A program made the translations under genes and the position numbers. A stretch of DNA of 64,000 nucleotides, from contig CAIUSP010000024.1 in the NCBI GenBank assembly GCA_903901855.1, positions 1-64,000 of the forward strand, given 5' to 3'. The DNA is from an uncultured bacterium. GTDB lineage: Bacteria > Actinomycetota > Thermoleophilia > Solirubrobacterales > 70-9. Each line of letters opens with the position of its first letter. Within the stretch, counting starts at the first letter, position 1. A model generated the notes under the pieces. That model did not search any database, was not told the origin of the DNA, and saw only the letters and a list, made by a program, of their open reading frames with translations. This document shows positions 53,666-62,405 of this stretch, piece after piece.

Positions 53666-54334
53666 ATGGAAATCCTTCAGCAGATAGGTGCAGTAGCCGG
53701 AATCGCAGCCTTCCTGGGAGTTGCGGTTCTCGCGCTCCTCTACTTCGTCCAGGGACGGGACGTTCGACGCCTGCGTGAGAACGCCGAGTATCTGGTCGAG
53801 AACCCTGAGGCCGCCGCCGACACCTCCCGAGCCGAAGGTTTCCGCAGGGCTGAGCTGACCCGCCAAGCCACTGAGCGCAAGGAGCGCATGCTCGAGCGCA
53901 CCGCCGGAGCACGTGGTCGACTCCCCGACGGACGTGTCTTGGCAGTGATCGCGATTGGCGCGCTGCTGCTGATCGGTGGGGTCGTCTTCGCCATCACACG
54001 AGGTGGTGGCTCCGATTCCGGCCAGAGCGCAGGCGGTGACGCTGCAAATACCCAAGTGGCGGTCCTGAACAGCACTTCGTCGGCAGGCCTCGCTGCCGAG
54101 TACGCGAATCGAGTCAAGAAGCTCGGCTACCGGGTCACGCCGGTCGGTAACAGCGATCAGCCTTTCGACTCGAGCGTCGTCTACTTCGAGCCCGCCGGTG
54201 AGGATGAGGCTGGTGACGTCGCCTCAGCGGTGGGAGTCGGCGTGATCCAGCCAATCAGCTCAGAGATCCGACCGCAGGCAGGCGGAGCCTCCGTGGTGGT
54301 GGTCCTGGGCTCGGACAAGGCTTCGGGCGTCTGA
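53666..54334 (+). CDS. Membrane protein with C-terminal LytR_C domain
   Basis: 222 aa. Two membrane helices (about 8-28 and 89-110) flank a basic helical linker. The C-terminal domain (about 128-220) begins 'VAVLNSTSSAGLAAEYANRVKKLGYRV', typical of LytR_C domains found beside LCP wall-teichoic/arabinogalactan ligases. It has no catalytic LCP domain, so it probably helps anchor or sense envelope polymers. It has a TAGAAT -10-like box 18 bases before the ATG. Confidence 0.82.
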   Translation: MEILQQIGAVAGIAAFLGVAVLALLYFVQGRDVRRLRENAEYLVENPEAAADTSRAEGFRRAELTRQATERKERMLERTAGARGRLPDGRVLAVIAIGALLLIGGVVFAITRGGGSDSGQSAGGDAANTQVAVLNSTSSAGLAAEYANRVKKLGYRVTPVGNSDQPFDSSVVYFEPAGEDEAGDVASAVGVGVIQPISSEIRPQAGGASVVVVLGSDKASGV

Positions 54335-54375
54335 GTTCGACAGATCGACGCGCGGGTAACCCGATCCCGATCGTC

Positions 54376-54780
54376 GTGATCGGGTTACTCGTGGTGGGAA
54401 CCCTTGCGGCCATCTTCGTCACCCAGCAGCTCCGGGCCGAGGGAACCGTGGTCAGTGACGTCGAGACCACGCGAGGCGCCTTCGATGAGTGTCCGAGAGA
54501 CGAACGAGGCCCGGGTATACCCATCTCCTTCTACCTCCAGCGCGACGACAGGGTCAGCGCCGAGATCGTCGCCTTCGACCGCCTCGAGACCGTCAGGAGA
54601 CTGTTCTCTGCGCGGCCTCTCTCTGGTCCGGGGCGTCACTGTGCCCCCTGGGATGGTCTCGACGACACGGGAGAGCCCGCAGAGCCTGGCAGGTACCGGC
54701 TGAGGATCGGTCTCGCCGACCTCCAGCGCGAAGCGACCGCCGGAGAACCGATCCGGCTCGGCAGGAAATCCACACCGTGA
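54376..54780 (+). CDS. Membrane-anchored protein with FlgD-like Ig fold
   Basis: 134 aa from GTG 54376. An N-terminal helix (about 1-20) anchors an extracytoplasmic domain. It contains 'PISFYLQRDDRVSAEIV' and 'PWDGLDDTGEPAEPGRYRLRI', the signature of FlgD-type beta-sandwich domains. The open frame extends back to a CTG at 54331 that overlaps the previous stop (CTGA). That start would add a basic 15-residue N-terminus before the helix. The role is unknown, likely structural in envelope glycan assembly. Confidence 0.65.
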   Translation: MIGLLVVGTLAAIFVTQQLRAEGTVVSDVETTRGAFDECPRDERGPGIPISFYLQRDDRVSAEIVAFDRLETVRRLFSARPLSGPGRHCAPWDGLDDTGEPAEPGRYRLRIGLADLQREATAGEPIRLGRKSTP

Positions 54781-56276
54781 GCGACTCGCTGGAACTCGCT
54801 CTGTTGATCGTCTCGGGCTTGCTCGTCGGAGGTGGGTTGCTGGCGGCGGACCGCAGACTCCGCTGGGGATCGATGCTCCTCGCCCTCCTCTTCGCCTTCG
54901 TCCTGATCTGCGGGCTTGCGTGGGACGGTCCACTGGCGGATCTCCGGGAATCCACGGCCCGGCTGGCGATCCTAGCCGTGGTTGGTCTGGCGCTCCTCGG
55001 AGCGCTCGCGTGGCTCTTCAGACGTCACGTGATCGCCCTGCCACTCCTGCTGGTGGCAGCTTTGCCCTTCCGGATACCGGTCGAGCTCGGTGGGGATACC
55101 TCGAACCTGCTGATCCCGCTCTACCTGGTGATCGCCTCCGCGGTGATCGCAGCATTCTGGGACTCCGTCAACTCTCGCAAGCCGGGCCCTGCCGGACTCT
55201 CCTCCCGGCCCCTCGATCTGGTGCTGGGGGCTGCCGTGATCCTCTATGCGCTCCAGGCGATCTGGTCGGTCGATATTCCATCTGCGGCACAGGTCGTCGC
55301 ATTCTTCCTCGTACCGTTCGCCGCGCTGTACGCGTCGCTGGTCGGGATCGAGTGGCGAAGGGAGGTGGTGATGAAGTGTCTGCTCATCGTCGCCGTCCAG
55401 GCCGTCCTCTTCGCCGCCATCGCAATCGTCCAGACCGCGATCGGAGAGATCTTCTGGAACCCGGCTCTGATCGCGTCGAACGACTTCCATCTCTACTTCC
55501 GTGCCAATTCGTTGTTCTGGGACCCCAACATCTACGGTCGCTATCTCGCTCTGGCGCTGTTACTCGGCGTTTCCTGTCTGGTCTGGATCGGCGACAGGCG
55601 GCGTAGCATCCTCTTCTCTCTGGGCCTCGCCTTCCTCTGGGTGGGCCTGCTGTTCGCATGGTCCCAGTCGAGCTTCATCTCGCTGGTGGTCGGTCTCCTC
55701 GTCTTGGTGGCGTTGAGGTACGACCTCCGTTGGGCCGTGGTCGCAGCACCGCTAGCCGTTCTCGCGATACTCGCGGCGGTGTTCCTCGGGGCTGATCGCG
55801 ACGATTCCCGTGGCGCTGCAGCGGCTGCGACCAGTGGCAGGACGAGCCTCGTTTCAGGAGGTCTGGCGCTCGCGGTGGATCGCCCTGTCGCTGGCTGGGG
55901 TTCGGGCTCCTTCTCGCGGGCCTTCGCCGAACGCGAAGGTCTCGATCTAGACCAGACTTCGGTCTCTCACAACGAGGCCATCACCATCGCCGCGGAGCAG
56001 GGCGCACTGGGCCTCGCGGCCTACGCACTGGTTCTGTTGACCGCACTCTGGACGCTCTTCGGCGGTCTGCGGTCCCTGGCACCGGGCCTCGGGGGCACTC
56101 CACCGACCGGCGGGAAGCCGCTCCTGACTCTCCAGGCCCGGATGGGACTGTCCGCAGGCTTTTGCCTGCTCTTCGCTCACACCATGGGCTATGCGGGATT
56201 CCTCACCGATCCGCTGACCTGGGCTCTCTTGGCCCTGGCGGCGGCATTCGGGGGTCGTTCGCTCGACCGGGGTTGA
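54777..56276 (+). CDS. O-antigen ligase-like (Wzy/WaaL family) polytopic membrane protein
   Basis: 499 aa from GTG 54777, overlapping the upstream stop (GTGA). About twelve membrane helices and an extracytoplasmic loop with 'RANSLFWDPNIYGRYLALAL' and 'HNEAITIAAEQGALGLAAYA'. The second contains the His of the Wzy_C/O-antigen ligase motif. It polymerises or ligates lipid-linked glycans. It is followed 6 bases later by the flippase gene, which is the usual Wzx/Wzy pairing. Confidence 0.87.
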   Translation: MSDSLELALLIVSGLLVGGGLLAADRRLRWGSMLLALLFAFVLICGLAWDGPLADLRESTARLAILAVVGLALLGALAWLFRRHVIALPLLLVAALPFRIPVELGGDTSNLLIPLYLVIASAVIAAFWDSVNSRKPGPAGLSSRPLDLVLGAAVILYALQAIWSVDIPSAAQVVAFFLVPFAALYASLVGIEWRREVVMKCLLIVAVQAVLFAAIAIVQTAIGEIFWNPALIASNDFHLYFRANSLFWDPNIYGRYLALALLLGVSCLVWIGDRRRSILFSLGLAFLWVGLLFAWSQSSFISLVVGLLVLVALRYDLRWAVVAAPLAVLAILAAVFLGADRDDSRGAAAAATSGRTSLVSGGLALAVDRPVAGWGSGSFSRAFAEREGLDLDQTSVSHNEAITIAAEQGALGLAAYALVLLTALWTLFGGLRSLAPGLGGTPPTGGKPLLTLQARMGLSAGFCLLFAHTMGYAGFLTDPLTWALLALAAAFGGRSLDRG

Positions 56277-56282
56277 GGATCG

Positions 56283-57848
56283 ATGAGCGGCTATCTGAGG
56301 AGGCTCGCAACCACCGGCGCCGCGTACACCTCCTCGAGCGTGCTTTCGAAATTGATCGCGGTGGCTTTGCTGCCGCTCTACACCCGTTATCTCACCCCTG
56401 CTGACTATGGGGCCGCAGAGGTCCTGATCACCACGGTGATCGCTGCCAGCATCATCATCCGGCTCGGAATGACCGAGGCGATGATGCGGTTCTTCTACCG
56501 GGAGGACGAGAACCCGAATCGCGTCGTGGCGAGTGGCTTCGTCTTGTTGTTCACATCGGCAACCGTCTCTCTCGCGCTTGCCTTCCCGTTCGCGGACGAG
56601 ATCTCGAGTCTGCTGCTCGACCGATCCGACCCGGCGCTCGCGAGGATCGCTGTCTTCGGACTCTGGATCTACACCATGTACGACTTCTGTCTGACCCTGT
56701 TCAGGCTCGACGAGCGCGCCAAGGCATACCTCGTCGTCACCGTCTCGAATGTCGCGCTGACGATTCCCCTGACCGTGTATCTGGTCGTGTTCCGCGGCGA
56801 GGGTGCCCAGGGTCTCCTGCTCGGCCAGTACCTGAGCGGCGGCGCCTTTCTGCTTGCGCTGCTCGCGGTACAGTCGCGTCGGATATTCGCCCGTCCGGAT
56901 CTAGGGCTGCTGCGGAGGATGCTGCGGTTCGGGTTCCCGACCATGCCGGCGGAGTTGTCCCTCTACTCGCTCAATTTCATCGACCGCCTGATGTTGGTCA
57001 GGCTCGCCAGCCTGGCCGACGCAGGTCTCTATTCGCTCTCGGTCAAATTCGCTCAGGGGGTCACCGTTCTGGTCAAGGGTTTCCAGCTCGCCTGGCCGCC
57101 TCTCGCCTACAGCATCCGCGACGAGGACGAGGCGGCCCGCACCTACGCCGTGATCGTGAGCTGGTTCGTGGCCGGTTGCAGTCTGGTCGTAGCGGCCCTC
57201 TGGCTCTTCTCTCCGTGGATCGTGCGGTTGCTGGCTGCGCCGCGTTTCTTCGCCTCCTACGAGGCGGTAGGTCTGGTCTCTCTCGGGATGATGCTGTTCG
57301 CGCTCTACCTGGTCCTGGTGGTCGTACTCGGGCGTACGGGAAGGACCGAGTTCAGCTTCCCTGCGACGGTCGCCGGCACCGCGGCGAACGTGGGACTGAA
57401 CCTCGTGTTGATCCCGCGCTTCGGAATCGTCGGCGCGGGAGTCGCGCTGGTTTGTTCATACGCGATCACCCTGGCGATCATGTTCGTAGTCACGCAGCGA
57501 CTGTTTCCGGTGCCCTACGAGTGGCCCCGCCTGCTGCAGGTCCTGGTGCTCGCATCAGGACTCGTGGCGGCCGGGACCATGCTCACGCCAATCGACGGCA
57601 TTGCCTCCTTCGCGATTCGGCTCGGCTTGCTCGCTGCCTACCCTTCCGTTCTCTTCCTGACCGGGTTCCTCCATGATCACGAACGCGCCGCCGCGGTCGA
57701 TCTGCTGAGACCCTCGGCGGTCCTGAAGAGGCTCTCGTCCCTGCGTGCGGTCGAGTCCGACGACCAGGCTCAGGCAGGCGGTCGGGGTCCGAGCGTGACC
57801 AGTGAGGTGATCGAGGCCGAGTCCCGCGACGAGGATGCGATCACCTGA
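56283..57848 (+). CDS. Polysaccharide flippase (Wzx/MurJ-like, MATE superfamily)
   Basis: 521 aa with about fourteen membrane helices. It begins 'LATTGAAYTSSSVLSKLIAVALLPLYTRYLTPADYGAAEVL', typical of oligosaccharide flippases, and has 'RFGFPTMPAELSLYSLNFIDRLML' midway. It would export lipid-linked repeat units built by the glycosyltransferases that follow. A 40-residue Asp/Glu-rich cytoplasmic tail ends the protein. Confidence 0.9.
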   Translation: MSGYLRRLATTGAAYTSSSVLSKLIAVALLPLYTRYLTPADYGAAEVLITTVIAASIIIRLGMTEAMMRFFYREDENPNRVVASGFVLLFTSATVSLALAFPFADEISSLLLDRSDPALARIAVFGLWIYTMYDFCLTLFRLDERAKAYLVVTVSNVALTIPLTVYLVVFRGEGAQGLLLGQYLSGGAFLLALLAVQSRRIFARPDLGLLRRMLRFGFPTMPAELSLYSLNFIDRLMLVRLASLADAGLYSLSVKFAQGVTVLVKGFQLAWPPLAYSIRDEDEAARTYAVIVSWFVAGCSLVVAALWLFSPWIVRLLAAPRFFASYEAVGLVSLGMMLFALYLVLVVVLGRTGRTEFSFPATVAGTAANVGLNLVLIPRFGIVGAGVALVCSYAITLAIMFVVTQRLFPVPYEWPRLLQVLVLASGLVAAGTMLTPIDGIASFAIRLGLLAAYPSVLFLTGFLHDHERAAAVDLLRPSAVLKRLSSLRAVESDDQAQAGGRGPSVTSEVIEAESRDEDAIT

Positions 57849-57903
57849 GAACTGAACCGGCGTTGCCGGGGTTTGGCCGCTGTGGAGGGGAGAATGGACA
57901 CAG

Positions 57904-59073
57904 ATGAATCTCTCTGCGGAGAATCCGATCGCCGTCCAGGTCGTGGATCCACCGGCCTTCACGCCGCCTTACGATCACGCCCTGTGTGGAGGGCTGGCTG
58001 ACGCAGGTGTAGAGGTCGAACTGGTGACCAGCCGGTTCTCGCACGGACCGGTTCCCGAGGCGCGTGGCTATTTGGTCCAGGAGCGCTTCTATCGCACCGC
58101 CGACCGTTTCGGTGGGATCCATCCGCTGATCCGGCGTGGTTTGCGAGCTGCCGAGCACGTTCCGGAGATGCTCTCCTATTCGAGGTCACTGAGGAAGCCC
58201 GGGGCCCCCGACATCGTCCACTGGCAGTGGCTGCCGTTGCCCGGCGTCGACTCACACCTGCTCGGCTCTCGGCACCCACGTGTGTTCACCATGCACTGGC
58301 GACTCCCCGAGGCGGGGAGTCGAATCGGTCGGCAGCTCTCGAATCTGCTGACCCGGTTCGATGCGGTCGTCTCCCACACCGACCACGGAGCTCGGAGATT
58401 GGTGGAGGATTTCGGTGTGCCATCGGAGAGGATCGAGGTGATACCTCACGGCGCACTCGACTACCTGACCCGGCAGGCCAACGAGGCCCCGCTGCCAACT
58501 GAACTCGCGCAGGTCGACGCACCGGTAATCCTCGCCTTTGGGCTGGTCCGTCCCTACAAAGGTTGCGACCTGCTGATCCAGGCGATGGATCAGGTTCCCG
58601 ATGCCGAACTCTGGGTGGTCGGCAAGCCGATGATGGCGATGGATGGACTCAGGGAACTCGCCGCCGCGCGACCTGGTCGAGTCCGCTTCGTCGAGCGTTT
58701 CGTTCCCGATCAGGAGATCCCCGCCTTCATGCGCCGCGCGGATCTGGTCTGTCTGCCCTATCGCAACATCGAGCAGTCGGGAGTCCTCTATGCGGCCCTC
58801 GCCTTCGGCAAACCTCTGGTGCTGAGCGACGTCGGCGGTTTCCCCGAGATCGCTGCCGATGGGGCAGCGCGGCTGCATCCAGCGGGAGACGCCGAGGCTC
58901 TGGGGAGGTTGCTGGCCGAGCTCCTGGCTTCTCCGGACGAACTCCGCGCCCTCGCGGAGGCCTCCCTCGAACTGGCGGAAGGAAGGTACGCATGGAGCCG
59001 AATCGGTGTGCAGACGGCCGATCTCTACGGGCGACTCCTCGATACCGGGGGCGGATCCCCCGATAATCGCTGA
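57904..59073 (+). CDS. Family 4-type glycosyltransferase (GT-B)
   Basis: 389 aa. GT-B fold with the C-terminal donor-binding half showing 'ILAFGLVRPYKGCDLLIQAMD' and the acid motif 'EQSGVLYAALAFGKPLVLSDVGGFPEI'. It transfers an activated sugar to a growing lipid-linked oligosaccharide. Sugar and linkage cannot be inferred. It stops one base before the next glycosyltransferase start. Confidence 0.92.
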   Translation: MNLSAENPIAVQVVDPPAFTPPYDHALCGGLADAGVEVELVTSRFSHGPVPEARGYLVQERFYRTADRFGGIHPLIRRGLRAAEHVPEMLSYSRSLRKPGAPDIVHWQWLPLPGVDSHLLGSRHPRVFTMHWRLPEAGSRIGRQLSNLLTRFDAVVSHTDHGARRLVEDFGVPSERIEVIPHGALDYLTRQANEAPLPTELAQVDAPVILAFGLVRPYKGCDLLIQAMDQVPDAELWVVGKPMMAMDGLRELAAARPGRVRFVERFVPDQEIPAFMRRADLVCLPYRNIEQSGVLYAALAFGKPLVLSDVGGFPEIAADGAARLHPAGDAEALGRLLAELLASPDELRALAEASLELAEGRYAWSRIGVQTADLYGRLLDTGGGSPDNR

Positions 59074-59074
59074 G

Positions 59075-60211
59075 ATGGCACTGGAGATCCTCTTCTGGCT
59101 TTCGATCGGGCTGATCTTCTACGCCCATCTCGGCTACCCGCTTTGTCTCGCGATCCTCGATCGCCTGCGCGGGACCACCGACGATCGGACTGATCTCAGC
59201 CCTTCACAGACCCCGCCGCAGGTCAGTCTGATCATCGCCGCCTACGACGAGGAGGAGGTGATCGAGGAGAAGGTCGCCAATGCGCTCGCCCTCGACTATC
59301 CACGCGAGTCCCTCGAGGTGATCGTCGCTTCCGACGGATCGAAGGACCGAACGGTCGATCTCGCCAGGTCCGCGGGAGCGGATCTGGTGCTCGACCTGAC
59401 CCGGGGAGGGAAGGTCGCTGCGTTGAATCAGGCTGTGGCCGCCTCGAGCGGAGAGATCCTCGCCTTCTCCGATGCCAACAGCAGCTGGCGCTCGGACGCG
59501 CTGCGGCGCCTGCTCAAAGGGTTCGCGGATCCACAGGTTGGTTACGTCTGCGGTCAGGTTCGCTTCTCCGGTGGCGATGGGGGAAACCAGGAGGGGCTCT
59601 ATTGGCGGTACGAGATGGCCGTGCGCGAGATGGAGTCGCGCCTCGCCGGGATCACCGCGGGTAACGGTGGGATCTACTCCGTGCGTCGCGAGGCCTACTT
59701 GGACCTCCATCCCTCCAGAGGGCAGGACCTCTCCTTCCCGTTCGAGTTGACCAAGCGCGGCTGGCGTCCGATCTACGAGCCTTCCGCGATAGCCGAGGAA
59801 CTGATGGCTCCCACGATCGAGGGAGAGTTTCGCCGGAAGCGGAGGATGATGTGGGGGGTCTGGGACGCGATGTTCGGCTGGGGGATGCTCTCTCCCCGCG
59901 GATACAGCCCTCTCTACTACTGGGAGATCGTCTCACACCGACTCTGCCGCTACCTCACCCCGTGGCTGCACTTGATCGCGCTGGCAACCAACGTCGCCTT
60001 GCTCGGCTCGGGGATCGTCTATTCGATCACCTTCGCCGCTCAGATCGCCCTCATCCTGCTGGGGCTGATCGGCTGGCAGACCGGCTTCCGTCCCGGCAAG
60101 ATCGCCTTCTACTACCTCACCGTCACCTCCTCGATCGCCGCGGGTGCCTGGGACCGGGTTCGCGCCGGCAAGGTGCCGATCGGCTGGGAGAAGGTGGAGG
60201 GAACCCGATGA
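59075..60211 (+). CDS. Family 2 glycosyltransferase, membrane-associated
   Basis: 378 aa from ATG 59075. GT-A domain with 'QVSLIIAAYDEEEVIEEKV', 'EVIVASDGSKDRT', 'AFSDANSSW' (DxD-type) and 'GGIYSVRR', then C-terminal membrane helices. N-terminal residues 1-25 form one helix. It resembles processive synthase-like GT2 proteins but has no obvious QxxRW. A longer frame upstream is inside the previous gene. It overlaps the sugar transferase start (ATGA). Confidence 0.9.
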   Translation: MALEILFWLSIGLIFYAHLGYPLCLAILDRLRGTTDDRTDLSPSQTPPQVSLIIAAYDEEEVIEEKVANALALDYPRESLEVIVASDGSKDRTVDLARSAGADLVLDLTRGGKVAALNQAVAASSGEILAFSDANSSWRSDALRRLLKGFADPQVGYVCGQVRFSGGDGGNQEGLYWRYEMAVREMESRLAGITAGNGGIYSVRREAYLDLHPSRGQDLSFPFELTKRGWRPIYEPSAIAEELMAPTIEGEFRRKRRMMWGVWDAMFGWGMLSPRGYSPLYYWEIVSHRLCRYLTPWLHLIALATNVALLGSGIVYSITFAAQIALILLGLIGWQTGFRPGKIAFYYLTVTSSIAAGAWDRVRAGKVPIGWEKVEGTR

Positions 60212-60885
60212 CGACCAGCGACCGCCACGGGCTTCCCCTCTCGATCAATTTCCTGATCGCCTCGATGACCTTGGTCCTGCTCTCTCCGGTTCTATTGCTC
60301 TGCCTGCTGGCGATCCGTCTCACCGGACGTGGACCCGTCTTCTATCGCCAGCCGAGGGCCGGTCTGAACGGTCGCCCGTTCGTGCTCTGGAAATTGCGGA
60401 CGATGGCCCAGGGCTCCGATCCGGTGGGCGTGGGAGAGGCCGTGACCGCAGCGGATCCTCGTGTGACCCGTGTCGGCCGTGTGCTCAGGGCTCTCTCGCT
60501 GGACGAGCTGCCGAACCTTTTCAACGTCCTCTCTGGCGAGATGGCGATCGTCGGACCCCGACCGACGCTCCCGGCACAGATCGATCTCTACACACCTCAC
60601 CAGCGGCACAGACTCGATGTAAGGCCCGGGCTGACGGGGTGGGCCCAGGTCAACGGACGAGCCGGAATCCCGTGGGAGGAGCGGATAGAACTCGATGTCT
60701 GGTACGTGGAGAACCGGTCCGTCGCTCTCGACCTGAGGATCTGCCTGTTGACCATTCCGTCGCTGCTGCACCGTCGCCGCTCGCAACACCTCGCAGTCGA
60801 TCCCTATGCCGGATCCACTCCTGATTCTCCCCTCCGCAAGGCGGCGGAGCAGGAGAGAGATGCCGACCCTTCGAGCCGTCCCTGA
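60208..60885 (+). CDS. Bacterial sugar transferase (initiating phosphoglycosyltransferase)
   Basis: 225 aa monotopic PGT (WcaJ/PglC family). It attaches the first sugar phosphate to undecaprenyl phosphate. Signatures are the hydrophobic re-entrant region (about 12-35), 'VLWKLRTMAQGSDP', the catalytic Asp-Glu in 'LSLDELPNLFNVL' and 'AIVGPRPTLP'. This short form lacks N-terminal helices. It probably acts on the product of the 51718-53601 dehydratase pathway. Confidence 0.93.
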   Translation: MTTSDRHGLPLSINFLIASMTLVLLSPVLLLCLLAIRLTGRGPVFYRQPRAGLNGRPFVLWKLRTMAQGSDPVGVGEAVTAADPRVTRVGRVLRALSLDELPNLFNVLSGEMAIVGPRPTLPAQIDLYTPHQRHRLDVRPGLTGWAQVNGRAGIPWEERIELDVWYVENRSVALDLRICLLTIPSLLHRRRSQHLAVDPYAGSTPDSPLRKAAEQERDADPSSRP

Positions 60886-61450
60886 TGATCTAGGCTCATC
60901 GAGGTTCAATCTGATGGCACGAGGAATCTCACTTAGGCCGTTCCGGCCCGAAGACGCGGAGGCAGTGCATCGCTGGTTCAACAGTCCTGCAGCAACCGTG
61001 AACCTGCTCGAGCACCGCGAGAACTTCACCCTCGAAGATGCGAGAGCGTGGGTGGAGCGCGCCATGGATGAGTCCGGCGATGATCGCAAGTGGGCGGTCG
61101 AACTGGAGGGCATCGACGAGCCAGTCGGATACACGGCGCTCTACGGAGTACTGCGGGAGACCGCTCCCGAACTCGGAACCGTGATCGGAGACGACAGAGC
61201 CCGCGGGCACGGGGTGGGCAGGGAGGCTGAACGTCTGACCAACCTCAAGGCCTTCGAAGAGTTCGGCGCCCACAAGGTATACGGCAGGATCCCCGCGACC
61301 AACGAAGCCGCGAAGAAAGCCGTCATCTACAACGGCTGGAAGCAGGAGGGCGTACTGCGCAATCACGTCCGACACGGCGATGAATTGGTCGATGTAGAGA
61401 TCTGGGGAGGATTCCACGAGGATATGCCCGATCCGCCGACGGACGGTTGA
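60860..61450 (+). CDS. GNAT-family N-acetyltransferase (RimJ/RimL-like)
   Basis: 196 aa from ATG 60860, which is preceded by GGAGAGAG and overlaps the sugar transferase by 26 bases; ATG 60914 is an alternative. The GNAT fold has 'ISLRPFRPEDAEAVHRWFN' and the CoA loop 'GHGVGREAERLTNLKAFEEFG', with 'NEAAKKAVIYNGWKQEGVLR' at the end. In glycan loci these enzymes often acetylate amino sugars, such as the UDP-4-amino-6-deoxysugar step. An aminotransferase to make that substrate is not seen here. Confidence 0.85.
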   Translation: MPTLRAVPDDLGSSRFNLMARGISLRPFRPEDAEAVHRWFNSPAATVNLLEHRENFTLEDARAWVERAMDESGDDRKWAVELEGIDEPVGYTALYGVLRETAPELGTVIGDDRARGHGVGREAERLTNLKAFEEFGAHKVYGRIPATNEAAKKAVIYNGWKQEGVLRNHVRHGDELVDVEIWGGFHEDMPDPPTDG

Positions 61451-61451
61451 G

Positions 61452-62405
61452 GTGACCGCTCAGACGAGTTCCGGTGCGCCTGCTCTGACAGCCGACTCGG
61501 GGAAGTCCGCCAGCGAACCCGAGAACTTCTTCCGCAGCCCTGAGTTCTTCAGCGCCGAGGGCGTCACCCATTCGCTGACGCTCACCGAAGGCGGCCCCGT
61601 GCTCCCCCTGCTGGTCAGAGAGATCCCCGGCGTCGGGATGCTCGACGCCGTTTCTCCCTACGGCTACCCGGGAGCTGCCAACGCCGCCGCCGGCCCGGTC
61701 GACGCAACCACCCTCGATTGGAAGCCCAGCGGGCTCGTCAGCGTTTTCGTCAGAGACGCCATCGGCAGACCTCCCTCGCTCACTGGCGGCAGCGAGCGCT
61801 CACGGGTCTGGATCTCCGATCCGGCCCGGGAGAGTGGTGTGCGCAAGCGCCTGAGGGAGCAGATCCGTCGCAACCTGCGCCGGGGCTGGGACCTCGAGGT
61901 GGTGCACGGACCCGAGGTCACCCCCACTCAGTTGGCCGGCTTCTCGCGCGCATACGCCGAGACGATGTCACGGACCGCCGCATCTCCCCGTTACCTCTTC
62001 GAGGATTCCTACTTCGAGACGCTCCTCGGCAGCCAAGCGGCCTGGCTCGTCATCGCGAGCAATCAGTCAGAGATCATGGCCGGGGCGATCGCGGTCCGCA
62101 GTGACGGGATCCTGCACTACTTCCTCGGCGGCACGGCGGAAGCGGGGTTGGCCGACTCTCCGATGAAGAACCTCTTCGACTCGATGATCGGGCTCTCCAA
62201 CGAGATCGGACTTCCTCTGAATCTCGGGGGCGGCGTGACCCCGGATGACTCTCTCGATCGGTTCAAGCGAGGGTTCGCAAACGACGATCTCCCGTTCGTC
62301 ACCCACGAGTTGGTCTGCGACGCTGAGGCCTACGAACGACTCTCCGACGAGAGTGTTGCCGAACGGGCCGGGAGCTTCTTCCCCGCTTATCGCTTCGTCG
62401 GCTGA
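61452..62405 (+). CDS. FemAB/BioF2-like acyltransferase (double-GNAT fold)
   Basis: 317 aa from GTG 61452. A two-lobed GNAT-like protein with 'RKRLREQIRRNLRRGWDLEVV', 'MSRTAASPRYLFEDSYFETLL' and 'LNLGGGVTPDDSLDRFKRGF'. The last resembles the conserved end of the FemX/BioF2 family that acylates or adds amino acids to sugars and peptidoglycan precursors. It follows the GNAT gene by one base and ends abutting the convergent metF (TGATCA). Confidence 0.78.
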   Translation: MTAQTSSGAPALTADSGKSASEPENFFRSPEFFSAEGVTHSLTLTEGGPVLPLLVREIPGVGMLDAVSPYGYPGAANAAAGPVDATTLDWKPSGLVSVFVRDAIGRPPSLTGGSERSRVWISDPARESGVRKRLREQIRRNLRRGWDLEVVHGPEVTPTQLAGFSRAYAETMSRTAASPRYLFEDSYFETLLGSQAAWLVIASNQSEIMAGAIAVRSDGILHYFLGGTAEAGLADSPMKNLFDSMIGLSNEIGLPLNLGGGVTPDDSLDRFKRGFANDDLPFVTHELVCDAEAYERLSDESVAERAGSFFPAYRFVG

